A program made the translations under genes and the position numbers. A stretch of 64,000 nucleotides of DNA from Massilia sp. NR 4-1 (GTDB lineage: Bacteria; Pseudomonadota; Gammaproteobacteria; Burkholderiales; Burkholderiaceae_D): contig NZ_CP012201.1 of the NCBI RefSeq assembly GCF_001191005.1, positions 5,146,001-5,210,000 on the forward strand. The letters are read 5' to 3'. Below the pieces are notes generated by a model. It saw only the letters and a list, made by a program, of their open reading frames with translations. It ran no database searches and was not told where the DNA came from. Positions 9,336-19,255 of the stretch are shown piece after piece (within the stretch, counting starts at the first letter, position 1; each line of letters begins with the position of its first letter).

Positions 9336-9405
9336 CTTCTTTTGCAGCGCTTGCCGGCTTGGCCATGGCAGGCGCGGCCAAGCCGCCGCAACAAGACCGC
9401 CTGAT

Positions 9406-9918
9406 TCAGCGCAGCGGCTCCACATCCAGGCTGACCGAGTAGCTCAGCCTCTTTCCTTCCCATAGCCCGCCGCCGCGGATCAGCGCATCGCAGCTGGTGG
9501 GCTGGCCCTCCAGTTCCTGCTGCGCCAGCAAGCGGCGGAAAGCGGCCGCCTGTTTCGGCTCCAGATAGCCGACCATCTGGCCGGACAGGAAGACCGCCAC
9601 CGCCGTCGACTCATACGCATTCATATCGTCAGGCACCAGAATCGCCGGGTGGCGCGCGTTCGCGCTTTGCTCGCCATGTGCGCCCGCCAGCTGGCGGATC
9701 GTCGCCTGGTAGCGCGATTCCGCCACCACCTCCAACTGGAAGCGGCCCTCGTCCGACCAGTGCCGGGCCGGTGCCGTCTGCGGCAGCGCGGGTGTATACG
9801 GCGCGGCTTCTGCCTTGGGGGCGATTGGCTGGGCCGTGCCGCGTGGTTTGGTCTTGATGAGGTAATAGATCGCCACCGGGCATACGCCCATGAGAATGAG
9901 ATAGATGATGTCGCCCAT
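9406..9918 (-). CDS. Membrane-anchored protein with HIRAN-like domain
   Basis: A 170-residue protein. The first ~20 residues (DIIYLILMGVCPVAIYYLI) form one membrane segment, followed by a Pro/Ala-rich linker. A C-terminal region has the pattern LVPDDMNAYESTAVAVFLSGQMVGYLEP, which resembles the HIRAN fold (PxNPxDxxAVxV...VGYL). HIRAN domains occur fused to nucleases and helicases and as small stand-alone proteins; the function of membrane-anchored forms is not established. The assignment is by pattern only. Confidence 0.7.
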   Translation of the reverse strand: MGDIIYLILMGVCPVAIYYLIKTKPRGTAQPIAPKAEAAPYTPALPQTAPARHWSDEGRFQLEVVAESRYQATIRQLAGAHGEQSANARHPAILVPDDMNAYESTAVAVFLSGQMVGYLEPKQAAAFRRLLAQQELEGQPTSCDALIRGGGLWEGKRLSYSVSLDVEPLR

Positions 9919-10036
9919 GCGCCGCCAGCCGTGTATTTGGAAAGCCGCTATTATCGCAGGCCGTAGCCCGCATGGACTGGCAAAAACGGCATCACGTATA
10001 ATGGCGGATCGTCCTTAAAGTTTTTGATTGATACCC

Positions 10037-10753
10037 ATGTCTTCCGATACCCCATCCAAAAGCGCGCGCACCATGCTGTATGACCCGACCGAGCACCGCA
10101 TTCGCAGCTTCGTCACCCGTGCCGGCCGCCTGTCCACGGGACAGGAGCGGGCGCTCAACGATCTGGGGCCGAAATTCCTGGTCGAATATGCCAAGGCGCC
10201 GCTCGATAGCGAACAGACCTTCGGCCGCAAGGCGCCGGTGATCCTGGAAATCGGCTTCGGCATGGGCGGCACCACCGCCCATATCGCCAAGCACATGCCG
10301 GAGAAGGATTTCATCGGCGTGGAAGTGCACACGCCGGGCGTGGGCAGCCTGCTCAAGCTGATCGGCGAGGAAGAGCTGAGCAATCTGCGCATCATCCAGC
10401 ATGACGCGGTGGAAGTGCTGAACAATATGATCCAGCCGGGTACCCTGGCGGGCGTGCACGTCTTCTTCCCCGATCCATGGCACAAGGCGCGCCACAACAA
10501 GCGCCGCCTGATCCAGGGACCGTTCGTCAAGCTGCTGACTGATCGCCTGGCGCCGGGCGGCTATCTGCACTGCGCCACCGACTGGCAGGAATACGCCGAG
10601 CAGATGCTGGAAGTGCTGGGCGCGGAAGAAGGCCTGCAAAACACGGCGGACGGCTACGCGCCGCAGCCGGCCTACCGCCCGCTGACCAAGTTCGAAAACC
10701 GCGGTCTGAAACTGGGCCACGGCGTCTGGGACCTGGTCTTCGTCAAGAAGTAA
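10037..10753 (+). CDS. trmB: tRNA (guanine-46-N7)-methyltransferase
   Basis: TrmB makes m7G46 in the variable loop of tRNAs using S-adenosylmethionine. The SAM-binding motif [14 protein letters not shown] and the family motif [15 protein letters not shown] are intact, and the C-terminal TKFENRG matches the family. The start is taken as the ATG at 10037 (MSSDTPSKS). An in-frame TTG lies nine bases upstream, but neither has a strong ribosome-binding site. The 3' end overlaps the convergent EamA gene by 11 bases. Confidence 0.95.
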   Translation: MSSDTPSKSARTMLYDPTEHRIRSFVTRAGRLSTGQERALNDLGPKFLVEYAKAPLDSEQTFGRKAPVILEIGFGMGGTTAHIAKHMPEKDFIGVEVHTPGVGSLLKLIGEEELSNLRIIQHDAVEVLNNMIQPGTLAGVHVFFPDPWHKARHNKRRLIQGPFVKLLTDRLAPGGYLHCATDWQEYAEQMLEVLGAEEGLQNTADGYAPQPAYRPLTKFENRGLKLGHGVWDLVFVKK

Positions 10754-11657
10754 GCTTGGCGGCGGGAGCTGCCTGCGCGCGGGCGCCGTTCCGCGCCGGC
10801 AGGAAGGCCAGCACATTGCCGCCGACGACCAGGGCCAGCCCGCCCAGCGCGGGCAGCGTCCACTGGTAGCCCTCATAGATGGTGGACATGCTCAGCGCCA
10901 CCACCGGAAACAGCACGGTGCAATACGCCGCCCTGTCCGGCCCCATGCGACCCAACAGCAGCAGATAGGCGGTGAAGCCGATCACCGATCCCGGCACCGC
11001 CAGATACAGCAACGCGCCCGTATAGCGCAGCCCCGGCTCGTAGTTGAAGGGCATGCCCAGCGCCAGCGCGCCGCAGCTCAGCACCGCAGCGCCGATCAGC
11101 ATGGCCCAGGTATTCGTCGTCCATGGCGACAGGCCGAGCGCCTGCATGCGGCTGGACAGCAGATTCCCCGTCGAGAAGCACAGCGTGCCGCCCAGGGCCA
11201 GCGCCAGGCCGGCCAGCATGCTGCTGTCGCCCCAGTGGCCGCGCATCTGCGGCAGGAAGAGCAGGGCGATGCCGCCCAATCCCAGCAGCGCGCCAGCCAC
11301 GACCTGGCTGCGTATCGGCCGCTGCATGAACAGGCGGCCATTCAGCGCATTCCAGATCGGCGCCGTGGAGAAGACCACGGCCACCAGGCCGCTCGGCACC
11401 TTGGCGCTGGCGTAGTAGAAGCACAGGAAATTCAGGCAGAACAGGGCCAGTCCCTGCGCTACCAGGTAGCGCCAGGCCTGGCGCGGCGGCCACACCTGCT
11501 TGCGCAGGGCGACCAGTAGAAGCAGCAGCACCACGCCCGCGATCCAGAAGCGGTAGGCGATCGAGACCGGAGCCGGGACCACGCCCAGCTGGAATTTGAT
11601 GGCGATCCAGGTCGTACCCCAGATTAGAACAGTCAGCAGGTAGAGAAAAGCATTCAT
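10743..11657 (-). CDS. EamA-family (DMT) transporter
   Basis: About 304 residues with ten hydrophobic segments arranged as two EamA repeats. The N-terminus [25 protein letters not shown] is typical of DMT-superfamily metabolite exporters (RhaT/YedA-like). The frame stays open upstream, but this Met is the natural start because the extension is hydrophilic and atypical. The substrate is unknown. An AraC-type regulator is transcribed divergently ~275 bases away and may control it. The 3' end overlaps trmB convergently. Confidence 0.88.
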   Translation of the reverse strand: MNAFLYLLTVLIWGTTWIAIKFQLGVVPAPVSIAYRFWIAGVVLLLLLVALRKQVWPPRQAWRYLVAQGLALFCLNFLCFYYASAKVPSGLVAVVFSTAPIWNALNGRLFMQRPIRSQVVAGALLGLGGIALLFLPQMRGHWGDSSMLAGLALALGGTLCFSTGNLLSSRMQALGLSPWTTNTWAMLIGAAVLSCGALALGMPFNYEPGLRYTGALLYLAVPGSVIGFTAYLLLLGRMGPDRAAYCTVLFPVVALSMSTIYEGYQWTLPALGGLALVVGGNVLAFLPARNGARAQAAPAAKLTS

Positions 11658-11932
11658 GGCGGTGAGAGAAGTGCAAGCGGGATGGTGGAACGTCCAGCAT
11701 GCGCGGGCGGCGGCGATGGCGCTTGTTCCGGTTTGCGCTTTTTGGCTTTTGCCGCCGCCTGCGATGGCCGGTGCAAGGCGGACCATGCGCGGCCGGTCGG
11801 CGGCGATTGTCTGATCTTGCGCATTTTGCGGCTGGGTGGCTGACCGCAGCCTTGCCGCGCCGTGCTCCATGCTAGACTTTGAGCACTGCCTCGATTTGCC
11901 TGCCTTGCCGTTGCTGGCGGCACCGCTGTGCA

Positions 11933-12910
11933 ATGCCTATGACCCAGCCATCCGCCATGCCGACCAAGCCGAACTCCGATGCCTTTGCCGTGAACGATCA
12001 GCTGGCGCTGGCCGTCCATGGCCAGCGCGCGCCGGCCGACGCCATGTCGCATGCGGTCTTCCGCACCATGAGCGGCACCGAAGCGAAGCTGGAGCGCTTT
12101 GCCTGGCTGGGCGATGGCATGGCCGTCGCCGTCTGGCATCGCAGCACGCAGGAAGGCAAAACCAACTATATCCAGCCCGGCCACCATACCCTGTCCTGCT
12201 ACTTGGGCGGCGGCTACCGCGTCGAGCGCCACGACGCGCCGGGCCACTATGGCGGTCCCGGACGGCTGTGCTCCCTGCCGGATTGGCATGAATCCTACTG
12301 GACGGTGCGCGACACGCTGCGCCTGATGCACATCTACTTCATGCCGGAGCATTATGCCCACCGCGCCGTGACGGAGCTGGACCGCGAGCCGCGCGAGCTG
12401 ACGTTGGCCGACCGCACCTATTTCGAGAATGCGCGTTTGGCCGCGCTCTGCGAGTCGCTGCTGGATGCGCCCTGGCAGGACAACGATCAACTGTTGCGCG
12501 CCAACGAGATCACGCATGAAGCCTTGAGCGAGCTGCTGCAGTCGCAAGCCGTGCAGCGTCCCGGCCTGCGCCTGCGCGGCGGCCTGGCGCCGCTGGTGCG
12601 GCGCCGCCTGGCGGAATATATCGAGGCGAATCTGGAGGGGAATATCACGCTGGGCATGCTGGCGCTGGTGGCCTGCATGTCGGAATTCCATCTGGCGCGC
12701 ATGTTCCGTCTTTCCTTCGGCATGCCGCCCTCGGCCTGGATTGCGCGCCGCCGCCTGGACAAGGCGCGTGGCCTGCTGCGCGCGTCGCAACTGCCCTTGC
12801 AGCAGATTGCCGATGTCTGCGGCTACGCGGACCTGAGCCATTTCAGCCACCGCTTCCGTGCCGCGCTGGGCGTGCCGCCCGGCCGCTACCGCCAGATCAT
12901 GTGTGCTTAA
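11933..12910 (+). CDS. AraC-family transcriptional regulator
   Basis: The C-terminal ~100 residues form the double helix-turn-helix of the AraC family, with MSEFHLARMFRLSFGMPPSAWIARRRLDKARGLL and IADVCGYADLSHFSHRFRAALGVPPGRYR. The N-terminal ~200 residues are a sensor domain without a clear ligand signature. The start is ambiguous: in-frame ATG codons lie at 11933, 11939 and 11957, and a TTG at 11879. None has a good ribosome-binding site. It is divergent from the EamA exporter, a common regulator-exporter arrangement. Confidence 0.85.
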   Translation: MPMTQPSAMPTKPNSDAFAVNDQLALAVHGQRAPADAMSHAVFRTMSGTEAKLERFAWLGDGMAVAVWHRSTQEGKTNYIQPGHHTLSCYLGGGYRVERHDAPGHYGGPGRLCSLPDWHESYWTVRDTLRLMHIYFMPEHYAHRAVTELDREPRELTLADRTYFENARLAALCESLLDAPWQDNDQLLRANEITHEALSELLQSQAVQRPGLRLRGGLAPLVRRRLAEYIEANLEGNITLGMLALVACMSEFHLARMFRLSFGMPPSAWIARRRLDKARGLLRASQLPLQQIADVCGYADLSHFSHRFRAALGVPPGRYRQIMCA

Positions 12911-12968
12911 GCGTGGCCACCAGCCGCCGCTTGCCGAGCGCCGGCCCCCCGGCAGTGGCCGGATGCCC

Positions 12969-14792
12969 TTATAGCATCGAAGCGATCAGCTCCACGATTT
13001 CCTCGCCATAGGAGGCCAGCTTCTTCTCGCCCACGCCGGAAATGCCGCGCATCTGGTCGAGCGAGGTAGGCTGGGCCTTGGCGATTTCGCGCAGGGTGGC
13101 GTCGACAAAGATCACATAGGCCGGCACGCTGTGCGCGCGCGCCGTCTCCACCCGCCACCAGCGCAGCTTGTCGAAGATGGCCTGCTCCTGCGGCGTCAGA
13201 TCGGTTTCCACATAACCCTTCGGCGCCGCGGCCGCGCGCTTCTGCTTGACCGGCTTCTGGTACTGGCGCAGCTGTACCTTCTGGCCGCCCTTCAGCACCG
13301 GGCGTGCCGCGTCGGTCAGTTTCAAGGAACTGAACTGCTCGTGATCGACCGTCACCAGACCGAGCGCGATCACCTGGCGCAGAATGGCGCGCCATTCCTG
13401 CTCGCTGCGGTCGGCGCCGATGCCGAACACCGACAGCGAATCGTGGTGCCAGGTCTTGATGCGTTCCGACTCCATCCCGCGCAGCACATCGATCACATGG
13501 CCGGCCGCGAAGCGCTGGTCGACGCGGTAGATGGCCGACAGCAGTTTCTGCACCGGCACCGTGCCGTCGAAGGAGACAGGTGGAATCAGGCAGGTATCGC
13601 AATTGCCGCAAGGCGAAGCCTGCTCGCCGAAGTAATCGAGCAGCCGCACGCGGCGGCAGCTCAGCGTCTCGCACAGGCCCAGCATCGAATCGAGCTTGGT
13701 GCCCAGCACGCGCTTGAAGTTCTCGTCCGCTTCCGACTCGTCGATCATGCGCCGCTGCAGCACCACGTCCTGCAAGCCATACGCCATCCAGGCGCTGGCG
13801 GGCATGCCGTCGCGGCCGGCGCGGCCGGTTTCCTGGTAATAGCCCTCGATGCTCTTTGGCAGATCGAGGTGGGCCACGAAGCGAACGTCAGGCTTGTCGA
13901 TGCCCATGCCGAAAGCGATGGTCGCCACCATCACGATATTCTCTTCGCGCAGGAAACGCGCCTGGTTCGAGGCGCGCTTCGCATGCTCCATGCCGGCGTG
14001 ATAGGCCATGGCGCGGATGCCGTTCTCGTTGAGGAATTCGGCCGTCTCCTCCACCTTCTTGCGCGACAGGCAGTAGACGATGCCGGAGTCGCCGCCATGC
14101 TCGGCGGTGATGAAGTCCAGCAGCTGCTTGCGGCCGTTGGCTTTCTCCACGATCTGGTAGCGGATATTCGGGCGGTCGAAGGAGGACACGAACTGCATCG
14201 CGTCTTCCAGCTGCAGGCGGTGCGCGATCTCGGCGCGTGTCTGCTGGTCGGCCGTTGCTGTCAGCGCGATGCGCGGCACGTTGGGGAACTGCTCGTGCAG
14301 TACCGACAGCTTGATGTACTCGGGGCGGAAGTCGTGGCCCCATTGCGAAACGCAGTGCGCCTCGTCGATGGCGAACAGCGCGATCGGCGAATCCTGCAGC
14401 AGGTCGAGGCAGCGCTGCGTCATCAGGCGCTCCGGTGCGATGTAGACCAGATCGATCTGGCCGGTGCGCACGAGGCGCTCGATGCGCGCCGCTTCCTCGT
14501 AAGTCTGGGTCGAATTCAGGAAGGCGGCGCGCACACCCACCTCGGCCAGCGCGTCGACCTGGTCCTGCATCAGCGCGATCAGCGGCGAGATCACCACGCC
14601 CACGCCATCACGCAGCATGGCCGGAATCTGATAACACAGCGACTTGCCGCCGCCAGTTGGCATCAGCACCAGCGCATCGCCGCCATTGCCCACATGCTCG
14701 ACAATCTCCGCCTGCTGGCCGCGGAAGGCTGGGTAGCCGAAGACGGTCTGCAGCAGATGAAGGGCGCGTGCGCCGGTGTCCTGACTATCCAT
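12969..14792 (-). CDS. recQ: ATP-dependent DNA helicase RecQ
   Basis: A 607-residue 3'-5' helicase of the RecF recombination pathway. All expected parts are present: Walker A ([16 protein letters not shown]), the DEAH box ([18 protein letters not shown]), the motif VI region ([10 protein letters not shown]), the RecQ zinc-binding cysteines ([19 protein letters not shown]), a winged-helix domain and a C-terminal HRDC domain (residues ~525-605). The length matches the family. The start lies 3 bases after the stop of uppP, so the two are probably transcribed together from upstream of uppP. Confidence 0.96.
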   Translation of the reverse strand: MDSQDTGARALHLLQTVFGYPAFRGQQAEIVEHVGNGGDALVLMPTGGGKSLCYQIPAMLRDGVGVVISPLIALMQDQVDALAEVGVRAAFLNSTQTYEEAARIERLVRTGQIDLVYIAPERLMTQRCLDLLQDSPIALFAIDEAHCVSQWGHDFRPEYIKLSVLHEQFPNVPRIALTATADQQTRAEIAHRLQLEDAMQFVSSFDRPNIRYQIVEKANGRKQLLDFITAEHGGDSGIVYCLSRKKVEETAEFLNENGIRAMAYHAGMEHAKRASNQARFLREENIVMVATIAFGMGIDKPDVRFVAHLDLPKSIEGYYQETGRAGRDGMPASAWMAYGLQDVVLQRRMIDESEADENFKRVLGTKLDSMLGLCETLSCRRVRLLDYFGEQASPCGNCDTCLIPPVSFDGTVPVQKLLSAIYRVDQRFAAGHVIDVLRGMESERIKTWHHDSLSVFGIGADRSEQEWRAILRQVIALGLVTVDHEQFSSLKLTDAARPVLKGGQKVQLRQYQKPVKQKRAAAAPKGYVETDLTPQEQAIFDKLRWWRVETARAHSVPAYVIFVDATLREIAKAQPTSLDQMRGISGVGEKKLASYGEEIVELIASML

Positions 14793-14795
14793 TGC

Positions 14796-15641
14796 TTAAT
14801 CTACCCAAGCCACCATGCCGGTATACGAAGTCACGATGACCACCAGACCGAAGACGATGCGATACCAGGCAAACACCGTGAAATCGTGCGAGCTGATATA
14901 GCGCAGCAGCCAGCGCACGCACAGGAAGGCCGAAACGAAGGCCGCCACCGTGCCGATGCTGAAGAAGCCGGTCAGATCGGCCGACAGCAGTGCGCGCTCT
15001 TTATACAGCGAGTAGAAAGTGGCGCACAGCAGGGTAGGGATGGCCAGGAAGAAGGAGAACTCCGTGCCCGCCTTGCGCGACAGGCCAAACAGCATGCCGC
15101 CGATAATGGTGGCGCCGGAACGGCTGGTACCGGGAATCAGGGCGAAGGCCTGGGCAAAGCCCACCTTCAGCGCGTCGCTGACGCTCATATCTTCCACCGA
15201 ATGGATGCGCACCGCCGTTGGATTGGTCTTGGCGCGGCGCTCGGCCCACAGGATCACGAAGCCGCCGATGATGAAGGCCAGCGCCACCGGCACCGGCTTG
15301 AACAGCACTGCCTTGATATGCTTGCCCACGGCCAGGCCGAGAACGGCCAGCGGCAGGAAGGCCACGATCAGATTCAATACGAACTTGCGCGCCTTATGGT
15401 CGCTGGTCAGGCCGGACAGCACGGAAGCGATGCGCGCGCGGTATTCCCAGCACACGGCCAGAATGGCGCCGGCCTGGATCACGATCTCGAATACGTCGAT
15501 CACTTCCTTCGATACATTGCGTTGCAGGTCGAGCAGGCTGCCGGCCAGGATCAGGTGGCCGGTCGAAGAAATCGGCAGGAATTCGGTAAAGCCTTCTACC
15601 AGGCCCATCACCAGAGCCTTCAGCGCAAAAATAATATCCAT
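14796..15641 (-). CDS. uppP: Undecaprenyl-diphosphatase UppP (BacA)
   Basis: A 281-residue polytopic inner-membrane phosphatase. It recycles undecaprenyl pyrophosphate to the monophosphate carrier for peptidoglycan and other envelope polymers, and extra copies confer bacitracin resistance. The signatures [17 protein letters not shown] and [14 protein letters not shown], which contain the catalytic Glu, Ser and Arg residues, are intact. It is the first gene of a uppP-recQ pair. Why a cell-wall gene is paired with a helicase is not apparent; shared transcription may be incidental. Confidence 0.95.
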   Translation of the reverse strand: MDIIFALKALVMGLVEGFTEFLPISSTGHLILAGSLLDLQRNVSKEVIDVFEIVIQAGAILAVCWEYRARIASVLSGLTSDHKARKFVLNLIVAFLPLAVLGLAVGKHIKAVLFKPVPVALAFIIGGFVILWAERRAKTNPTAVRIHSVEDMSVSDALKVGFAQAFALIPGTSRSGATIIGGMLFGLSRKAGTEFSFFLAIPTLLCATFYSLYKERALLSADLTGFFSIGTVAAFVSAFLCVRWLLRYISSHDFTVFAWYRIVFGLVVIVTSYTGMVAWVD

Positions 15642-15912
15642 TGTGTATTTGATTAGCAGTTCGGTGGGGAGCGCGCGCGGACAGTCGGTGCGCGGGCACG
15701 AAGCTTACCACGAGCGGCCTGTGGGCCGGCATTCAGCTCAAGCGTAGTCCCCGTTTCAAACCCCGGTTTTGCGCTGAAACAGCCAAATGTAAGCAGATTA
15801 GTTGAGTTGTAAGCGCTTGTAAAAGCCGTCAACTGGTCGAAACCGGACCGCGTTTCTTGCTCAGTGACACGGGAATTAGTGCACTAGATAAACAAACTTA
15901 AAAGGAACTCAA

Positions 15913-16158
15913 ATGAAGAAAGTCATCGCTACCTTGATCGCTGGTTTGTTCGCTACCGCCGCATTTGCACAAGCCCCTGCACCCGCGTCTGCCTCCGCAT
16001 CCGCCGCTGCCTCCGCGCCTGTCGCCGCAGCCAAAGCCGATGGCAAGGAAGTCAAAGCCGACAGCAAAGAACACAAAGCCACCAAGCACCACAAGAAAGC
16101 GAAAGCCGAAGAGAAAGTCAAAGCTGAAGAAAAAGCCAGCGCACCGGCCACCAAGTAA
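15913..16158 (+). CDS. Small exported Lys/Ala-rich protein (copy 1)
   Basis: An 81-residue protein. The signal peptide MKKVIATLIAGLFATAAFA-QA is clear; the mature part is low-complexity, with Ala/Pro/Ser-rich then Lys/Glu/Ala-rich segments (KADGKEVKADSKEHKATKHHKKAKAEEKVKAEEK). It is almost certainly exported and highly charged. AAAGGAACTC just before the ATG is a good ribosome-binding site. A paralogue with a nearly identical signal peptide follows 59 bases later. No function can be assigned. Lys/Ala-rich periplasmic proteins of this kind are common in Oxalobacteraceae-like genomes, from memory. Confidence 0.75.
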   Translation: MKKVIATLIAGLFATAAFAQAPAPASASASAAASAPVAAAKADGKEVKADSKEHKATKHHKKAKAEEKVKAEEKASAPATK

Positions 16159-16217
16159 TTCGCAGCACCCCAACCGACAACTGAATACCTGAACCGCATA
16201 CTTTAAAGGACAACACC

Positions 16218-16583
16218 ATGAAAAAGACCATCGCTACCCTGATCGCCGGCCTGTTCGCCACCGCAGCTTTCGCCGCCGCTCCAGCGCCGACCACCGCGCC
16301 AGCCACGCCAGCCGCTGCGCCAGCTGCCGCTAAAGTGGAAAGCAAAGTCGAAGCCAAAGACAGCAAGGTAGCCGCCGGCACCGAAGTCAAAGCCGAAGCC
16401 AAAACCGAAGGCCACGGCAAGAAAGCCAAAGCGCACAAAGCCGAAAAAGCCGAAGGCAAGGACGTGAAAGCCGAAAGCAAGGAAGTCAAACCGGAAGCCA
16501 AAGCTGAAGTCAAAGCCGACGCCAAAGTCGCCAAAGCCGAAACCAAGGACGCCAAAGCCGCTCCAGCCGCACCTGCAAAATAA
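16218..16583 (+). CDS. Small exported Lys/Ala-rich protein (copy 2)
   Basis: A 121-residue paralogue of the preceding protein. The signal peptide MKKTIATLIAGLFATAAFA differs at one position. The mature part is Ala/Pro-rich, then a long run of short Lys-Ala-Glu motifs (KAE, KVE, KADAK). It was probably generated by tandem duplication plus expansion of the KAE repeats. AAAGGACAAC precedes the ATG. A strong intrinsic terminator follows 17 bases after the stop, so the two genes form their own transcription unit, separate from the secretion operon downstream. Function unknown. Confidence 0.78.
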   Translation: MKKTIATLIAGLFATAAFAAAPAPTTAPATPAAAPAAAKVESKVEAKDSKVAAGTEVKAEAKTEGHGKKAKAHKAEKAEGKDVKAESKEVKPEAKAEVKADAKVAKAETKDAKAAPAAPAK

Positions 16584-16600
16584 GCGCCAACGCGCCTCTA

Positions 16601-16632
16601 AAAACCCGTGTTCTCAGGCACGGGTTTTTTTT
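16601..16632 (+). terminator. Intrinsic terminator
   Basis: A perfect 10-bp stem AAAACCCGTG / CACGGGTTTT (16601-16610, 16619-16628) with an 8-base loop, running into eight T residues. It ends the transcript of the two Lys/Ala-rich genes. Confidence 0.93.
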
Positions 16633-16890
16633 CGCCCCAGCATTTAATCCAGGACAAACAATGTCTCGCTGGCGTCAGAAACCAGTCGGACATTGTTTTA
16701 TTGGGCGCAAAGTTGTTGGAGTGTCCTGGGCAAATCACTGTCAAATATTTCTCTCAAAAAACCACTAAATCCACTCGGAAATCTGACTGTTGCTGACAAG
16801 GTAAGTTAGAATGCATGCACTATTTTTCTCTTGGCAACCATATTTGCTAAGAAAAAAGCCCCTTTCGTTTCCATTTCGAAAAGACCCAGC
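16633..16890. repeat. Intergenic stretch with dispersed repeat copy
   Basis: No gene is seen between the terminator and the TolC-like start. It holds a 10-bp perfect inverted repeat, AAACAATGTC (16656-16665) with GACATTGTTT (16689-16698). The 25 bases at 16687-16711 (CGGACATTGTTT then GGGCGCAAA) closely match two copies upstream of hemH at 51246-51270 and 51303-51327. The right part (about 16720-16890) is AT-rich and probably carries the promoter of the adhesin export operon, but I cannot fix its position. Confidence 0.6.
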
Positions 16891-18411
16891 ATGCTCATCC
16901 GCTCCCGCTGCCTTCCCTTACTCTTGCCCCTGTCCGCCGCCTTGCTTTTGTCGGGTTGCGCTTCCTATACTCCGCTGCCATTGAAACAAGCCGACCTGGC
17001 TGCCGCCAGCCGCGCCGACCGCCAGCGCGCGCAGCAGGACGTGGTACCGCTGCAAGGTCCGCTGTCGCTGGACGAGGCCGTGGCACGCGCCCTGAAATAC
17101 AATCTGGCCCGCCGCACGCGCCTGATGGAAGAGTCGCTGGCCCAGGGCCAGTTGGAGGTAGGGGCCTACGATATGCTGCCCAAGCTGGTTGCGTCGGCCG
17201 GCTACCGCGAGCGCGATAAGGATCTGATCACGCGCAGCAAGGATTCCGTCACCGGCCGTCCCTCGCTGGCCAATCCCTATATCTCCAGCGACCGCGATGC
17301 CGTGACCACCGACCTCAGCTTTACCTGGAGCCTGCTCGATTTCGGTCAAAGCTATTACGCCACCCAGCAGAACGCAGATCGCGTGCTGATCGCCGCCGAG
17401 CATCGCCGCAAGGCCATGCACAACCTGATCCAGGATGTGCGCACTGCCTTCTGGCGTGCCGTCAGCGCGCAAAAGCTGCAGGGCAAGGTGCAGGCCGGAC
17501 TGGCCGCCGCTGAAGCCGCCCTGGCCGATTCGCGCAAGGCCGAGGCCGAACGTCTGCGCAATCCGCTCGACACCCTGCGCTACCAGCGCCAGGTGCTGGA
17601 AAACGTGCGCCTGCTGGAAGCTGTGTCGCAAGAGTTGTCCACCGCCCGCCTCGAACTGGCGGCCCTGGTCAACCTGCCGCTGGCCCAGGACTTCACCGTC
17701 AGCGAGCCGGCCGAAACGGCCGCTGCCGCCTGGCACAGCATGCCGGTCGAGCAGCTCGAAGAATTCGCCATCGCCAACAATGCCGAGCTGCGCGAATCGT
17801 TCTACAACGCGCGCATCGCCAGCGCCGAATCGCGCCGCGCCCTACTCAAGCTTTTCCCTGGCCTGTCCTTCAGCTATGGCCCCAAGCACAGCAACGACAG
17901 TTATCTGATCAACCAGACTTGGCGCGAAACCGGCGCCCAGATCTCCTTCAACTTGCTGGGTCTGCTGTCCGCGCCGTCGCAGATGCGCCTGGCCGACGCC
18001 GGCGTGGCCGTGGCCGACCAGCGCCGCGTGATGACCCAGATGGCCTTGCTGGCCCAGGTCCATATCGCCCGTCTGCAATACGGCAATGCGCTGCGCCAGT
18101 TCGACCGCGCCAACACCATCTGGCAGCTCGACAGCTCGATCGCCCAGCATGTGGCCAACGCCCAGCAAGCCCAGACGCAGACCCAGCTTGAACTGGTGTC
18201 GAACCAGACCACCGCCCTGTTGAGCGAGCTGCGCCGCTTCCAGGCGCTGGCCCAATTGCACGCCGCCACCGGCAAGCTGCAGGCCACGCTGGGACTGGAA
18301 CCGGCCGTCAGCGCCAGCGCCGATCTGCCACTGGACCAGCTGACCGCTGCCGTCGGCAGCTCCATGCGCCAATGGGAAGCGGGCCAGTTGCCTGCAGTGT
18401 CCGCGCAATGA
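16891..18411 (+). CDS. TolC-like outer-membrane efflux lipoprotein
   Basis: About 506 residues. The N-terminus MLIRSRCLPLLLPLSAALLLSGC ends in a lipobox (LLSGC, Cys-23), so the mature protein is probably lipid-anchored, as in the NodT/OprM branch rather than E. coli TolC. The rest has the two-fold repeated helical/beta pattern of outer-membrane efflux proteins (LDEAVARALKYNLARR, then a long coiled-coil-rich stretch). The frame is open from a TTG at 16831, but the ATG at 16891 gives the signal peptide. The last four bases overlap the adaptor gene (ATGA). It is the first gene of the seven-gene adhesin export operon and is presumably its outer-membrane channel. Confidence 0.88.
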   Translation: MLIRSRCLPLLLPLSAALLLSGCASYTPLPLKQADLAAASRADRQRAQQDVVPLQGPLSLDEAVARALKYNLARRTRLMEESLAQGQLEVGAYDMLPKLVASAGYRERDKDLITRSKDSVTGRPSLANPYISSDRDAVTTDLSFTWSLLDFGQSYYATQQNADRVLIAAEHRRKAMHNLIQDVRTAFWRAVSAQKLQGKVQAGLAAAEAALADSRKAEAERLRNPLDTLRYQRQVLENVRLLEAVSQELSTARLELAALVNLPLAQDFTVSEPAETAAAAWHSMPVEQLEEFAIANNAELRESFYNARIASAESRRALLKLFPGLSFSYGPKHSNDSYLINQTWRETGAQISFNLLGLLSAPSQMRLADAGVAVADQRRVMTQMALLAQVHIARLQYGNALRQFDRANTIWQLDSSIAQHVANAQQAQTQTQLELVSNQTTALLSELRRFQALAQLHAATGKLQATLGLEPAVSASADLPLDQLTAAVGSSMRQWEAGQLPAVSAQ

Positions 18412-19193
18412 AGCAGCTTGCCCTGCGCGCCGCGCCGGCGGCCGTTGTGCTGACGCTCGGCTTGGCGGCACTGACGCCGGCAGCCGCCGCCGATCAGCCG
18501 CGTCCACCCAACAGCGCCGCCCTCGACAAACGCGAAATCCGTGCCCAGCTGATGCCGCGCCGCTACGCCACGCTGGCGGCCGAAATCGGTGCCAAGATCA
18601 GCCGCCTGCCCGTGGTGGAGGGCGGCCGCTTCCGCGCCGGCGAAACCTTGGTGGTGTTCGATTGCAGCTTGCAGCAAGCCCAGCTGAGCAAGGCCAAAGC
18701 CGCCCAGGCCGCGACCGAGAAAGTCTGGACGGCCAACCAGCGCCTCAACGAATTGCGTTCGATCGGCAAGGTCGAACTGGACGTGTCGGAAGCCGAGGTG
18801 GCCAAGGCCAAGGCCGAGGTAGCGGCCAACGGCGCCGTGCTGTCCAAGTGCGCCGTGACGGCGCCGTATGCCGGCCGCATCGCCGAACAGAAGGCGCGCG
18901 AGCAGCAATTCGTCCAGCCCGGCCAAGCCCTGCTTGACATCATCGACGATTCCGCGTTGGAGCTGGAATTCATCGTGCCCAGCAAATGGCTGGTGTGGCT
19001 GCGCGCCCAGCACGGCTTCCAGGTCGTCATCGACGAGACCGGCAAGACCTATCCGGCCAAGGTGCAGCGCATCGGCGCGCGCATCGACCCGGTCAGCCAG
19101 TCGGTCAAGCTGACCGCCGCCATCGACGGCAAGTTCGGCGAACTGATGGCGGGCATGAGCGGCAAGGTGCTGATGGCGCCACCGGGTAACTGA
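18408..19193 (+). CDS. Periplasmic adaptor (HlyD/RND-MFP-like), short
   Basis: About 261 residues. A signal peptide (MKQLALRAAPAAVVLTLGLAALTPAAAA) precedes a membrane-fusion-protein core. A lipoyl-like half (ISRLPVVEGGRFRAGETLVVFDCSLQQAQLSKAKAA) leads into a short hairpin and the second lipoyl half (KCAVTAPYAGRIAEQKAREQQFVQPGQALLDIID), then a beta-barrel-like segment. It is shorter than typical RND adaptors (about 350-400). It starts inside the TolC-like stop (ATGA). It probably links the outer-membrane channel to an inner-membrane part, here perhaps the HlyD-like or M50 proteins encoded downstream (inference). Confidence 0.87.
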   Translation: MKQLALRAAPAAVVLTLGLAALTPAAAADQPRPPNSAALDKREIRAQLMPRRYATLAAEIGAKISRLPVVEGGRFRAGETLVVFDCSLQQAQLSKAKAAQAATEKVWTANQRLNELRSIGKVELDVSEAEVAKAKAEVAANGAVLSKCAVTAPYAGRIAEQKAREQQFVQPGQALLDIIDDSALELEFIVPSKWLVWLRAQHGFQVVIDETGKTYPAKVQRIGARIDPVSQSVKLTAAIDGKFGELMAGMSGKVLMAPPGN

Positions 19194-19255
19194 TGGATTT
19201 GCCAGACCAGCTTGCCGCCGGCAAGCTGCATTTTTTAAAGAAGGGGAAATTGGGT

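Noticed and set aside
13131..15656. An 841-codon plus-strand open frame opposite recQ and uppP.
   Set aside because: The real genes on the minus strand have full family signatures; the antisense translation is low-complexity.
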